A stretch of DNA of 55,072 nucleotides, taken from the NCBI GenBank assembly GCA_964571815.1, contig CAZNDN010000011.1, positions 1 through 55,072 of the forward strand, read 5' to 3'. A model generated the notes under the pieces. The model was not told the DNA's origin, searched no databases, and saw only the letters and a list, made by a program, of their open reading frames with translations. The position numbers and the translations under genes were made by a program. The DNA is from CAZNDN01 sp964571815. GTDB taxonomy: Bacteria; Fibrobacterota; Chitinivibrionia; Chitinivibrionales; WJKA01. Shown here piece after piece: positions 25,903-34,887 of the stretch (positions are counted from its first letter, which is position 1; each line of letters opens with the position of its first letter).

Positions 25903-27134
25903 ACGATCTCCTTATCGGTAGTGTCCGCGGCGGAGGCAATGTCGATGATCTCCGAAAGCGTCACGGTCTTGCCGTTGATCCGCAAGGCCGTACCCCCGTG
26001 AATACTGCTCACGCCGTCCACCACGCCTTCCTCGTACGCATACACGTCGGGATTGTTTTCCGCTTCATCGATATGCACGCTGTAGATGCCCGGTTGCGCA
26101 ACATCCACCCCGTTCATTGCCCGACCGTCCCATACCACCCGGCCTCCGTCCTCGGCCCGGGCATGCAACACGCGAACGTCGTTGCCGAAGCGGTCCCTGA
26201 TCCGCACGGTCGCGTCCGACAAGTTCCCCAGGTTGACGTCGAACACGGCCTGCTCGCCGGCTCGACCGCCGAAGCGGATCTCGTCCCGGCGGGCGCGAAC
26301 CCGGGTGCCCAGAAGCTCGATGGCCGACGACGGGCTGATGCCGCCGAAGCCGCGGGCCTGCTCACCCACCGACACATCGAGCACGTTGCCGATGCCGATT
26401 TCCCTGCCGGCAACTTTGAGCAACGCGCCGTCCGAGGCGAACCTCACGCCCTGAACCACATCTTCCACAAACGCATACAGCGCGGGGTTTTCCTCCTGAC
26501 CCGCGATATGTATTGCGTACTCTCCCGGCTGAGCGACCTCGCCCGTGTCGGTAGTACCATCCCACTGAAGCGTGACCGAATTCTCCCGATCCTTGCCCTC
26601 GGCAACCATGGTCCTGACCACTTCACCCTCCCGGTCAAGAAGCCGAACCTCGGCCTGTGAAGCATTGCCCAGATGCACCCTGATCGGCGACGGGCCCAGC
26701 GACGGGCCATGCCACGAGACCATCGTCTGCCGCAGCCGAACTTCCCTGCCGATAAGAGAAACCGACGATGCATTGGTCATGGATTGCGCACCATACTGCT
26801 GCGCGTCGGCCGTCTCCCGGTACGATTCCTTCAACCCCTCCAGCGCCTTCTGCATATTGTTGCTGCTTTCAAGCGACCGGAACTGCGCCACCTGGTTCAG
26901 GAACTGAGTGTTGTCCATGGGGTCGAGCGGGTCCTGCATGCGAAGCTGGGTAACCAGCAGCAGCAGAAAATCATCCTTGCCCACTTCCCCGCCGTCCTCG
27001 ACAAACAACCCCCCGCTCCTGTCGCCGGTAACGGTGCTGGTCGAAGGGTCCACCGCGCCGTCTTCAATTCGAGCACGGGCCGTATATGGCTCACCGCTTT
27101 CCGGCGCTTTCCACGAATCGATGTTTCCTACCAT
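25899..27134 (-). CDS. flgD: Hook-capping protein FlgD with a duplicated C-terminal module
   Basis: The protein is 411 aa, versus about 220-240 in most bacteria. The N-terminal FlgD segment is clear (KDDFLLLLVTQLRMQDPLDPMDNTQF). Two related C-terminal modules follow: ~165-275, with VTLQWDGTTDTGEVAQPGEYAIHIAG, and ~285-400, with RVVWDGRAMNGVDVAQPGIYSVHI. The pair suggests internal duplication. FlgD caps the growing hook. The start has AAAGGAG upstream. Gene order fliK-flgD-TIGR02530-flgE is standard. Confidence 0.95.
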   Translation of the reverse strand: MVGNIDSWKAPESGEPYTARARIEDGAVDPSTSTVTGDRSGGLFVEDGGEVGKDDFLLLLVTQLRMQDPLDPMDNTQFLNQVAQFRSLESSNNMQKALEGLKESYRETADAQQYGAQSMTNASSVSLIGREVRLRQTMVSWHGPSLGPSPIRVHLGNASQAEVRLLDREGEVVRTMVAEGKDRENSVTLQWDGTTDTGEVAQPGEYAIHIAGQEENPALYAFVEDVVQGVRFASDGALLKVAGREIGIGNVLDVSVGEQARGFGGISPSSAIELLGTRVRARRDEIRFGGRAGEQAVFDVNLGNLSDATVRIRDRFGNDVRVLHARAEDGGRVVWDGRAMNGVDVAQPGIYSVHIDEAENNPDVYAYEEGVVDGVSSIHGGTALRINGKTVTLSEIIDIASAADTTDKEIV

Positions 27135-27151
27135 GCCGGCCGGCTCCTTTC

Positions 27152-28855
27152 TCAGATGTAATACTCAATTGTGTTCACGCCGTAACGTCGACCCGTATCC
27201 GTGCCGAGCGCCGGCCCCAACGCAGCCTCCCCTTCATCTCCCCCGCCTTCCCCCGATGAAGCGGTGTCGGCGGGACCACTCCCCCCCGATCTCCGTCGTG
27301 CGTCGGCCGTCTCACGCCCGTCTCCGCCCTCGCCGACATCAACCTCGAACTCACCCGCCTCAAGGTTGTGCTCGGCCAGTGCATCACGCAACGACGACAG
27401 ATTGGTTTCTACGATCTGCTTGATCTGGATACTCTCAACGTGAATCCTCGCGGTAACCACCTCCTCGTGGACCCGGATGCTGATTCGCACCTCACCCAGA
27501 CTCTCGGGCTTCAGCGTAAACCGCATCTGATCGGCTCCGCCGCGCACCGCCGATTTCACCTTATCAAGGATCTGATTCATAACCGACTCCTCGATGTGGC
27601 GAAATACGCTCGTACTCAGCCTGAGGGTTGTCGGGGAACTCAGCACGCTCCATCCGCTTTCCTTCCCCGCGGACCCGGTGACCTGAAACGAGGATTCGTC
27701 AACTTTCCCGCTCAGTTCGCTCAAGGCCTTGAATCCCGTGGCCTGCCAGGCGCGGAGCAGATTGAGACTGTCGGAACCCTTTTCCTCGGAACCAACCGGC
27801 TGAAAAGTCTGCAGGGTGGCCGCGCTCAGGTCGATCTTGAGCAGCTTCCGCATAACCGGAGTGTCGTACTGCACGAAATCCGGCGCCGCCGGCTCGCCCG
27901 CGGTCTTTCCGGCCCACACGGGTTTGCCCGATACCGTTGAGGCAATCTCACCGCCCGTATCCTTCGATGCGAGAGCAAGGGCCCGTGCGCACAATTCCCG
28001 CACCTCCTGCTCTCCGGCCTTGACCGTGTCCTGCAGAAGACGGGCAAGCTGAATATGCGACATGGTATGCGATGAAGGGTCAATCGCCTGCACCAGGCCG
28101 GCATCCGAAAGCATCTGCTGCTTCCCGGCGGCCTGTGCCGCAACAGGCGCGGCCACACCCAGCATACGCATCGCGATCTGCATACGGAAAAGCTCCATGT
28201 GCAGTACCTGCTCCGTCTGCATCATCGCCGAGGGGTCCAGTTGGCGGCCGCCGATCTCAATCGTTTCACCGGCCCGGAAAGCCTCCTCCAGCACACCGGC
28301 AACCTGCCGCAGAGCAGCCACTATCTCACTGAACTGCTCCACAAGAGCGTCGGTCGGCCTGCTCAGGTCCAGCTCGCCGATATCACCCACAATGGTAAGA
28401 CCCAACTCCTCCGAGATCGCTTGCAACGAACCGCGGAGAATTCCCGAAGCCTCATCCGCGGTCTCCTCGCCACGCTTCTCACCGCGGCTTACCTCACCCG
28501 GTTTCGAATCCGACGCGGGACGCCGGTTGAGAGCGGCCTGAGTCCGGCGGCATATCTCCCGCTTCCCGGCCACAACACTCTCCCGCACCCGCCCCTCTTC
28601 TCCCCCACGGGCGCCTTCGTTCGCCTCGCCCCGATCAACGGCCTGCCGTGCCCCGCGATTCTCTTCGGCAACGCTGCGATACACACGGCCGAACTCCTCC
28701 CGTCTCCGGTCAACGCCTCCTCGCTCCTCGACCGAAACCGCGGCCTGCCCGGCCCCGCTCCGCGTCCGATCCACCCCACGTGTCGAACCCGATCCGCCGT
28801 CCCCGGAACTCCGAGGTCGCTCGACCAGGTCGACAATGTTGAGTTTCTGGATCAT
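27152..28855 (-). CDS. fliK: Flagellar hook-length control protein (FliK-like)
   Basis: The protein is 567 aa. The long N-terminal part is low in conservation and Arg/Glu/Gly-rich. A C-terminal Flg_hook domain (~430-515) includes RGGADQMRFTLKPESLGEVRISI and IHVESIQIKQIVETNLSSLRDAL, followed by an acidic, Gly-rich tail. FliK-type proteins act as a ruler and trigger FlhB switching. Position before flgD supports this. An ATG at 28855 follows GGAGG by 11 nt; a GTG at 28867 is an alternative but sits right against the ribosome site. Confidence 0.88.
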   Translation of the reverse strand: MIQKLNIVDLVERPRSSGDGGSGSTRGVDRTRSGAGQAAVSVEERGGVDRRREEFGRVYRSVAEENRGARQAVDRGEANEGARGGEEGRVRESVVAGKREICRRTQAALNRRPASDSKPGEVSRGEKRGEETADEASGILRGSLQAISEELGLTIVGDIGELDLSRPTDALVEQFSEIVAALRQVAGVLEEAFRAGETIEIGGRQLDPSAMMQTEQVLHMELFRMQIAMRMLGVAAPVAAQAAGKQQMLSDAGLVQAIDPSSHTMSHIQLARLLQDTVKAGEQEVRELCARALALASKDTGGEIASTVSGKPVWAGKTAGEPAAPDFVQYDTPVMRKLLKIDLSAATLQTFQPVGSEEKGSDSLNLLRAWQATGFKALSELSGKVDESSFQVTGSAGKESGWSVLSSPTTLRLSTSVFRHIEESVMNQILDKVKSAVRGGADQMRFTLKPESLGEVRISIRVHEEVVTARIHVESIQIKQIVETNLSSLRDALAEHNLEAGEFEVDVGEGGDGRETADARRRSGGSGPADTASSGEGGGDEGEAALGPALGTDTGRRYGVNTIEYYI

Positions 28856-29026
28856 TGTGTCTCTCACCTCCTTTCATGCGAGAAAGGTCTTTCATGCTCC
28901 CGTCGTTGCCGCAGGTACGGTAGTCAACGACGGCTCTCAACGCTCCATGAAACACGCTCCTTCAATCCCTCGTGCACTCCCCGCGGACTCCGCCCTGACG
29001 CCGAAATCTCTCATCCCTCGCCTCCC

Positions 29027-29632
29027 TCAGCCGTCCACCGGCGGTTTGCCCAGCTTCCTGCTTATCCGTACGGCCTTCTGCCGGGGAAGACCGGCCACGA
29101 TTTTCGCCTTCTGCCGGTCGTCACCGATCGCCGTAATAATCTTGATCAGCAATTCATCATCAAGGGTCGCCAGTATCTGCGCCGCCTCATTGGGCCGCAT
29201 GGCGCCGTAAACCCTGGCCAACTGGCGAATTCGTTTCTGCTCAAGCTCGGAGCTGCTCTCAACCATGGCCTCCAACTCACGCTTCCGCTCGTTCAGCCGT
29301 TGAATATTCTGCTCAAGCTCCTGTTCCATCATCGTAAGACGTTCAATACGTGCCTGGAGTTTTTCGCGTTCCCGGGCCAACTCTTCCTTCTGCTTCACAT
29401 TGGCCTCGTATGCCTTGGAATGCACGCCCGCGAGCGAGTCCCGCCGCAGGGACCTCTTCATGAGTTTCACTTCTTCCTTCTCCGGCCTGGTGCGCGATGA
29501 CGGGGTGAACTCGATACGCGCATTGCCGGTGAGAAACATCATGATCAGAAACATGACCGGAAAGGAGGCTACCGCAACGACGGCGATTGCAATGAGGTCT
29601 CGGGGCTTGAGGTTCATCTTCATGAGCTTCAT
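29027..29632 (-). CDS. MotE-like flagellar protein (membrane helix, coiled coil, MgtE-N-like domain)
   Basis: The protein is 201 aa from the ATG at 29632, which has GGGAG upstream. It has one membrane segment (AIAVVAVASFPVMFLIMMFL), a long coiled coil (EREKLQARIERLTMMEQELEQ region) and a C-terminal MgtE-N-like fold (MRPNEAAQILATLDDELLIKIITAI). This layout matches MotE, a chaperone for MotC/stator, or the equivalent protein near fliJ/fliK. It is the first gene after the sigma-54 site. The exact family name is a judgement from layout. Confidence 0.8.
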   Translation of the reverse strand: MKLMKMNLKPRDLIAIAVVAVASFPVMFLIMMFLTGNARIEFTPSSRTRPEKEEVKLMKRSLRRDSLAGVHSKAYEANVKQKEELAREREKLQARIERLTMMEQELEQNIQRLNERKRELEAMVESSSELEQKRIRQLARVYGAMRPNEAAQILATLDDELLIKIITAIGDDRQKAKIVAGLPRQKAVRISRKLGKPPVDG

Positions 29633-29674
29633 CGGGCGCGACTCCCTCTTACTGAAGTTACCGTACAACGTCGA

Positions 29675-29689
29675 GCAAGGCATGTGCCA
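29675..29689 (-). promoter_or_regulatory. Sigma-54 (-24/-12) promoter for the hook-gene unit
   Basis: The minus strand reads TGGCAC (plus 29684-29689), five bases, then TTGC (29675-29678). The GG-N10-GC spacing is exact. The start would fall near 29663, ~30 bp before the ATG of the motE-like gene. Sigma-54 control of hook and middle genes is known in other flagellated lineages. No rpoN or enhancer-binding activator is in this window. A perfect dyad (CCGGGGAT-N7-ATCCCCGG) at 29904-29926 is a candidate activator site, ~240 bp upstream. Confidence 0.7.
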
Positions 29690-30122
29690 CGAATCACGAG
29701 GAAACCGATTCGGCGTCGTAACACCTTATCAAATAAGCAATTATCTACAAAATTGAAGGGCTGACCGCAGCGAAACGGCGTGCGTCGCTGCCGGCACAAA
29801 ACTTCCCCCCGGAGGCAGCAAATGCCGGGGTGGGGACACTTCGGTCAACGGCCGGCAATGGCGATCTGAACCTGTCTGTACCGGCTCATGAGGCTCACGC
29901 GAACCGGGGATTGAGAAGATCCCCGGCCGGTTTGAGAAGCCGATTACGCGCAATCCCGTGCCGGGCGTCACGAAGGAAAAGTATGTCTGATCAACACGAG
30001 GCACGATACAGAGAAGGCCTGAAAGGGTCGGCACCGAGCCGGCTCGGTCATTCGTGCCCCGCATACGGGGAAGACGGGTGCACGGTACGCCCCCTGATCG
30101 ACGCCCTGCTCGTTTACTAAAA
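29690..30122. other. Gene-free intergenic region with dyads
   Basis: No supportable gene is visible: the open frames on both strands lack ribosome sites and domains. The region carries the 8-7-8 dyad at 29904-29926, a perfect 16-bp palindrome (ACCGAGCC/GGCTCGGT) at 30033-30048, and an outer pair GGCACGA (30000-30006) with TCGTGCC (30052-30058) that encloses it. TTGAGAAG occurs twice (29911-29918 and 29932-29939). It lies upstream of the sigma-54 unit and just past the terminator of the gene at 30208. Confidence 0.45.
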
Positions 30123-30158
30123 GAAAGGGGCCTTCCCCTTACGGGAAAGGCCCCTTTC
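30123..30158 (-). terminator. Rho-independent terminator of the barrel/TPR gene
   Basis: A 16-bp stem with one mismatch (GAAAGGGGCCTT... paired with AAGGCCCCTTTC) and a TTAC loop. On the minus strand it is followed by CTTTT, and it lies ~50 bp after the stop of the gene at 30208. Confidence 0.75.
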
Positions 30159-30207
30159 ACCCAACCGTCAGCACGTAACCGTCGCCGGCCAACCACCAAG
30201 GCCGGTA

Positions 30208-32577
30208 TTACTCCTCTTGTTCGAGCTGCTCCATCTCCTCCCTGATCTTCTCGATCTCCTGCTGGAGATCCTGCTGCTCTTCGATCGTCTCGTCCTCAAC
30301 CTGTTGGACTTCTTTCTGACCCTTCAGGTTCTCCGCCGTCGCAAGAGCATAGTCCATATCGGACTTCACGGTTTCGATATTGCGTGCGAAGAACTTCATA
30401 CGCTCGAACTCATCGGCGTACTTGAGGTAGTCGTCGATCTCTTTCCTGGCGCTTTTCTGGCGGGTATGGAGGCTGTCGATCATGCTGACCACCAGTTCGC
30501 TCTGACGCGCCATGGCAAGCTCGTAGGCCGACTCGGCAATCTCATTGTAGCCGATTCTGTCGTTCTGGTATTTCTGACCCTTGACCGCCAGTTGATCCTC
30601 GTCGGGCGCCGAGGCCTTGTTGATTTTGTCAATACCCATCTGCAGCACCGTCACCGCCTCGGAATAGTTTTGCTGCATCAGCAGCCCGTACGCCTCAAGC
30701 AACGCTGCTTCACTCTGCAGCACCAGTTTCTCCGAGGTCTTCTGAAGGTTCCTGGCCGCGGTAAGACAGTCTCCCCACTGCTGCGCCTTAACCGCCGTCC
30801 ATGCCAGTCCCAGGAGCGCATCCTCGTGGTAGTAGCTGCTCGACGGGATCTCGCGGAGAGCGGTTACCGCCTTGGACAACCACTGCTCTTCGTAGAAGAG
30901 ATACCCGATCAGCAACAGGGATCGATTGACCGCCTCCTTCTGCTCCGGAGTGCTGACTTCTGCCTGAATTGCGGCTTCAAGCGATTCCCGCGCCCGCTGC
31001 ATGTTGTTGGACAGGACGTATGCCACGGCCTGCGAATGCTGAGCGAACACATACGAAGGATGTGAGGCGGGGATCACCGAAAAAAGCTGGATCGCCTTGG
31101 CGTAATTCTTCTGCCGCATCTGCGTTTCGCCCATCAGGTAATACGCATGGTGCTTCAGCGAATCGGGCGTGCTCATCTTGTTGAGCTTGGTGAACTGATT
31201 CGACACCGCCGCGTTGTTCCCGTTGCGGTAATTGATCCGCATGATTCCCAGATCACAATACGGGACAACCTCGCTTTGCGGATACGTCTTGATCGCATGC
31301 TCGTACCCGTCCCTGGAACCCTCCCTCATGTCAAGCTCTTCCTGGCAACCGCGGAGATAGTAATGAACCCAGTCGTTCTTGAAGAAGTCGGGAAACTGGG
31401 CAAGAATCTGCCCGAAAATGAAAAACGCGTCCCAGTACTTCTCCTGATGATACAGGGTAAGGGCCTTGTTGTAGAGATCGTTCGGCGAAGCATCGAGCAG
31501 CCGCGCCATGCGCCGCGCGTAAAGCTCCTCCCGATGCTTGCCGACCTCTACCCGCGTGTAGATGGTGTGCGAGAGTACCCGTTCGCCCTGCAGCATATTG
31601 TTGAACTGATACAGAACCTCGAGATCGCGCCCCTGGTTCACGCTGGGCACGTTCATCCCCGCCGCAAAACCCCAGTAGCCGGGAAGTTCCTCGCCCTCCG
31701 GGCCTTTCTCTCCCAGACCGAACTGGGCGTACAGTTTAAACACCCGCAGAAGCCACACCCCGAGCCGGAACGACAACTCGGTTTCGAGATTCTGGGCCGC
31801 GTCTACATACTCTCCCCCCGCGCCCAGCGTCTTGAACGCATCGGCCTGGCTGAAAAAATCCTTGATGTCGTAGTCCGCACCGACTTCAATACGTCGCTCC
31901 AGCAGGTACATCGCGTACGAAAGCTTGAGGTTTCGCGCGTACGATTCCTTGGAACCGCTTTCGACCGAGAAATTCGGAGCAAGGATGTTCTGCATCGAAA
32001 GCCCCATGAGATGAATTCCCAGCCACGGATGGCGCAGCAGTCGATAGGTGGCACCCAGGTCGAACCCATAGCCGATGTTGGTCCTGGCCTCGTCGCCCAG
32101 CTCGGGGAAAAGACTCTGGTACACGAGCGTTACGTTGGCGCCCACACTCAGTCGATTCCACGGATTGATCGCGTACGTGAACAGAAAGAGGTTCTCACTT
32201 GTGCTGATATCCTCGTCGGTCTGCACAAGCTCACTCCCACTGATTTCCGTGCGAGGGTAGCTGCCGGAGAAATTCCCCAGCCACGACACTCCGGCCGTCT
32301 GATACAGACCGATCGGAACACTTAACCCGGCCTCCATGAGCGTGAACTGCGCCCCCACCGTCGGCGCAAAGCCCAGCCGCATTGTCGTGTAATTCTCCTC
32401 GGTGAGAAATGCCGCATTATTGACGGCCGAATGGGTCCAGAAGAGATCTCTCCACCTCTGGGTAACCGCAAACTCTCCGGGCAAACCGTCGGCCCTGACC
32501 GTGACGGTCGCACCCAGAACTACAAGAAGAAATAATCCCGCTCCCCCCCGCTTCCGCAAGCATCTTCGCGCGCTCAT
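30208..32577 (-). CDS. Outer-membrane barrel-like protein with TPR repeats and C-terminal coiled coil
   Basis: The protein is 789 aa. It opens with a signal peptide (GLFLLVVLGATVTVRADG). Residues ~30-330 resemble PorV/PorQ-type barrels (LSVGANVTLVYQSLFPELG, YRLLRHPWLGIHLMGLSM, YRVEVGADYDIKDFF-like strands). A TPR-like region follows (~350-690; LYHQEKYWDAFFIFGQIL, KNYAKAIQLFSVIP) and ends in a coiled coil (EEQQDLQQEIEKIREEMEQL). The start at 32577 is chosen because the signal peptide begins there; an ATG at 32619 is possible. It is followed by a terminator, and its job at the outer membrane is not known. Confidence 0.7.
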   Translation of the reverse strand: MSARRCLRKRGGAGLFLLVVLGATVTVRADGLPGEFAVTQRWRDLFWTHSAVNNAAFLTEENYTTMRLGFAPTVGAQFTLMEAGLSVPIGLYQTAGVSWLGNFSGSYPRTEISGSELVQTDEDISTSENLFLFTYAINPWNRLSVGANVTLVYQSLFPELGDEARTNIGYGFDLGATYRLLRHPWLGIHLMGLSMQNILAPNFSVESGSKESYARNLKLSYAMYLLERRIEVGADYDIKDFFSQADAFKTLGAGGEYVDAAQNLETELSFRLGVWLLRVFKLYAQFGLGEKGPEGEELPGYWGFAAGMNVPSVNQGRDLEVLYQFNNMLQGERVLSHTIYTRVEVGKHREELYARRMARLLDASPNDLYNKALTLYHQEKYWDAFFIFGQILAQFPDFFKNDWVHYYLRGCQEELDMREGSRDGYEHAIKTYPQSEVVPYCDLGIMRINYRNGNNAAVSNQFTKLNKMSTPDSLKHHAYYLMGETQMRQKNYAKAIQLFSVIPASHPSYVFAQHSQAVAYVLSNNMQRARESLEAAIQAEVSTPEQKEAVNRSLLLIGYLFYEEQWLSKAVTALREIPSSSYYHEDALLGLAWTAVKAQQWGDCLTAARNLQKTSEKLVLQSEAALLEAYGLLMQQNYSEAVTVLQMGIDKINKASAPDEDQLAVKGQKYQNDRIGYNEIAESAYELAMARQSELVVSMIDSLHTRQKSARKEIDDYLKYADEFERMKFFARNIETVKSDMDYALATAENLKGQKEVQQVEDETIEEQQDLQQEIEKIREEMEQLEQEE

Positions 32578-32725
32578 AAGCCCGACTCTTTCTTTGGGTG
32601 TTGGTAAAGAATTGAACATACCGGCGAGCCTGTCCTCCCCTCCCGAATGCCTCATGGATATCCCCCTCGCCGAGCCCGGACCTCGACCGGGAACCCCCCC
32701 GGTACTCTCGCCCCGGGACTCCGCT

Positions 32726-33586
32726 TCAGAAATCTCCTCCGCTCGACGAACCAATATCTTCGTAGGTATTCACACGAATACCCGGCGCTTCGTCCTCCGG
32801 ACATTCCGGGCACGCCACTTTGCCCGCCGATGTGAAATCCATCCTGGTCCGCGGGGCCATGAACCGCGGGTCGTACGCAAAATTACCCGTCGGCAGCGGA
32901 CTCGGAGACCACAGATTCCGATAGAAATTATTGTTCACCATACGCACCTTGTCGGACTCGGGAAGCAGCTTCACGTGGAAACGCTCGTTGTGCGCAATGA
33001 TGTTATACTCGATCATCAGGTTGGACTTGCCCCCCATCGCCACCCCGTGGTTGCTGTTGTAGGCGATAGTGTTGTGCAGGATGCTGGGTCCCACCGAGCG
33101 GACGTCCCAGCCCTGGATTCCCGACGCCCCGTTGAAAGCAATGATGTTGTCTTCGACGGAGGGAAGATGCCGCACGCAGATGATACCGGTCTGCCAGTTG
33201 CGGACAATCCGGCACCAGGTGATAGCGTTGCCCGAGTGCTTGCTGAATACACCGATCGTGCCGTTGCGAATGACAAAACCGCTGATAGAGGAGTTGCGGC
33301 CGAGCGTGACGACCGTTCCCTTCCCCTTGCCGTCAATGACCGCCTCCAGCCTGTCGCGAGCTTTCAGCACCGTGCCCGCCTCAACAAATACCCGCTCCCG
33401 ATAGACCCCGGGCTCGACCAGCACGGTGTCGCCCGGCTTGGTCTTGATGAATGCATGGGAGATCGTCTGCGCCTCCGCCGAAGGCACTTCGATCACCCGC
33501 CCCGCCCGTGCCGTCACCGCCACGCACACCAGCGCAAACAACGAAAGGGCAGCAGTTCTCTTCGCACACTCTGCTCTTCTTACCAT
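32726..33586 (-). CDS. Secreted right-handed parallel beta-helix protein (copy A)
   Basis: The protein is 286 aa with a signal peptide (ALSLFALVCVAVTARAG). The body shows beta-helix/pectate-lyase-like repeats: ISHAFIKTKPGDTVLVEPGVY, then GFVIRNGTIGVFS, WCRIVRNWQTGIICV, ILHNTIAYNSNHGVAMGG and YNIIAHNERFHVKLL. Families with this fold include NosD-like and polysaccharide-binding proteins; catalytic residues cannot be assigned. The ATG at 33586 follows GAGG at good spacing. It is the second of two tandem paralogues. The C-terminal ~40 residues with CPECPEDE differ from copy B. Confidence 0.8.
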   Translation of the reverse strand: MVRRAECAKRTAALSLFALVCVAVTARAGRVIEVPSAEAQTISHAFIKTKPGDTVLVEPGVYRERVFVEAGTVLKARDRLEAVIDGKGKGTVVTLGRNSSISGFVIRNGTIGVFSKHSGNAITWCRIVRNWQTGIICVRHLPSVEDNIIAFNGASGIQGWDVRSVGPSILHNTIAYNSNHGVAMGGKSNLMIEYNIIAHNERFHVKLLPESDKVRMVNNNFYRNLWSPSPLPTGNFAYDPRFMAPRTRMDFTSAGKVACPECPEDEAPGIRVNTYEDIGSSSGGDF

Positions 33587-33630
33587 GGCTCTCACCTCAC
33601 GTAAAAAGGGTTGACCACATCAGCACATAT

Positions 33631-34449
33631 TCAATACGCCAGCCGCGCCCCCAGATCCTCTCCCGTCTCGCTTCTCCGCCGACAGCGGGATTCCTCCCGA
33701 AGGCTGAAATCCATCTGCTTCACATCGTCGAACATCGGCTCCAGCACGTAGTTGTCCGCCGGCAATGTCGTGGGAATGGTGCTGTTGCCGTAGAAGACGT
33801 TTCCCACAACCGTAACTCTGGCCTCGCCCGGCAGCACTTTCATTCCGAATTGCTCGTTGTACGCAACGATATTGTGCTCAAGAGCCAACTCCGACGCCCC
33901 TCCCACCGAAATTCCGTGATTTGAGTTGCAGGCAATCGTGTTGTGGCGAATCGCCGGAGCCGTCGTCGCCCGCACCTCCCACCCCTGAATGCCGGAACCC
34001 CGATTGTAAACCACTTCGTTGTCTTCAATCCGGGGAAGGTTCCCCACGCAGACAATACCGGTTCCCCAGTTTTCGAGGATTCGGCAGCGGCTCACCGCGT
34101 TGCCCGTTCCTCGTGACAGCACGCCGATCGTACCGTTGCGGATTTGGAACCCGCTGACTTCGGCATCGCCGCCGAGATTGACTACCGCTCCCCTTCCCCC
34201 GCCATCGAGAATCGCCCCGAACAGCGTCTCGGAGACCAGGACAATCCCCGGCTCCACCACCACCCGCTCACCATAGACCCCGTCGGCCACCAGCACCGTA
34301 TCACCCCGCTTCGCCTTGATAATCGTGCGGTTCAGCGAAACCGAATTGTCGGCCACCTTCACCGCCGCAGCGGGCACTCGAGCGCTGCTCCCCATGGTGA
34401 GCATGCACACGATCAATTTCAAGGCCCGGCACCAATGCATCGACGCCAT
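33631..34449 (-). CDS. Secreted right-handed parallel beta-helix protein (copy B)
   Basis: The protein is 272 aa with a signal-like N-terminus (CRALKLIVCMLTMGSSARV). It is a clear paralogue of copy A: RTIIKAKRGDTVLVADGVYGE, GFQIRNGTIGVLSRG, SRCRILENWGTGIVCV, AIRHNTIACNSNHGISVGGA, EHNIVAYNEQFGMKVLP. The shared GNAVSxCRI..NWxTGIICV and GIQGWE/DVR blocks are strongly conserved, while the ends differ. It is separated from copy A by 44 bp on the same strand. The promoter at 34590-34618 drives the pair. Role unknown; extracellular binding or enzymatic action is possible. Confidence 0.8.
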   Translation of the reverse strand: MASMHWCRALKLIVCMLTMGSSARVPAAAVKVADNSVSLNRTIIKAKRGDTVLVADGVYGERVVVEPGIVLVSETLFGAILDGGGRGAVVNLGGDAEVSGFQIRNGTIGVLSRGTGNAVSRCRILENWGTGIVCVGNLPRIEDNEVVYNRGSGIQGWEVRATTAPAIRHNTIACNSNHGISVGGASELALEHNIVAYNEQFGMKVLPGEARVTVVGNVFYGNSTIPTTLPADNYVLEPMFDDVKQMDFSLREESRCRRRSETGEDLGARLAY

Positions 34450-34589
34450 GCGGAGAAAACTCCGGTCCAAGGAATCTCCCGCCTTCAGTTTTGCGATGGA
34501 CTTACCCGCTTAATTGCAGGACTCAAGTCCCCCGACGGGCAACCGGAAAGGCCATCCGTCCTCGTATCCCGGAAAGAATACCACTAATG

Positions 34590-34618
34590 AATATAATAAT
34601 GGCGAAACGGGAAGGCAA
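34590..34618 (-). promoter_or_regulatory. Sigma-70-like promoter for the beta-helix genes
   Basis: The minus strand reads TTGCCT (plus 34613-34618), 17 nt, then TATATT (34590-34595), matching 4/6 and 5/6. The leader would be ~135 nt. It is in the ~440-bp divergent gap 34450-34887, which has no gene. Confidence 0.5.
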
Positions 34619-34779
34619 CGACACGGTCCCGACTCTCGGCCCCCGATGGTCCTCCGCAGTCCCCCTGCTCCCTTTCCGCGCCGTAAACCCCGCCGGCTCC
34701 GTCCCAACCATTGCGGCAGCGACGAAGCATGGAAGCCTGCCGCAACGCGGGGAACATTCCGCGGCGCGGCGGGCACGAC

Positions 34780-34808
34780 TTGTCCCGGCACGTTGTCTTT
34801 CTTATTTT
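34780..34808 (+). promoter_or_regulatory. Sigma-70-like promoter for the lipoprotein/barrel pair
   Basis: TTGTCC (34780-34785), 17 nt, then TATTTT (34803-34808), matching 4/6 and 5/6. The start would be ~75 nt before the ATG at 34888. Confidence 0.5.
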
Positions 34809-34887
34809 ATAGCAGAGACATCGGCGGGCCTGTCCTGTCCGGCGAACTCACGAAGTGGCCGCACTCTCCACCAACGGAGTCTTCCTC

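Noticed and set aside
29741..30199. Long minus-strand open frame in the gap upstream of the sigma-54 unit
   Set aside because: It has no ribosome site, is Arg/Pro-rich without domain match, and crosses the terminator hairpin.
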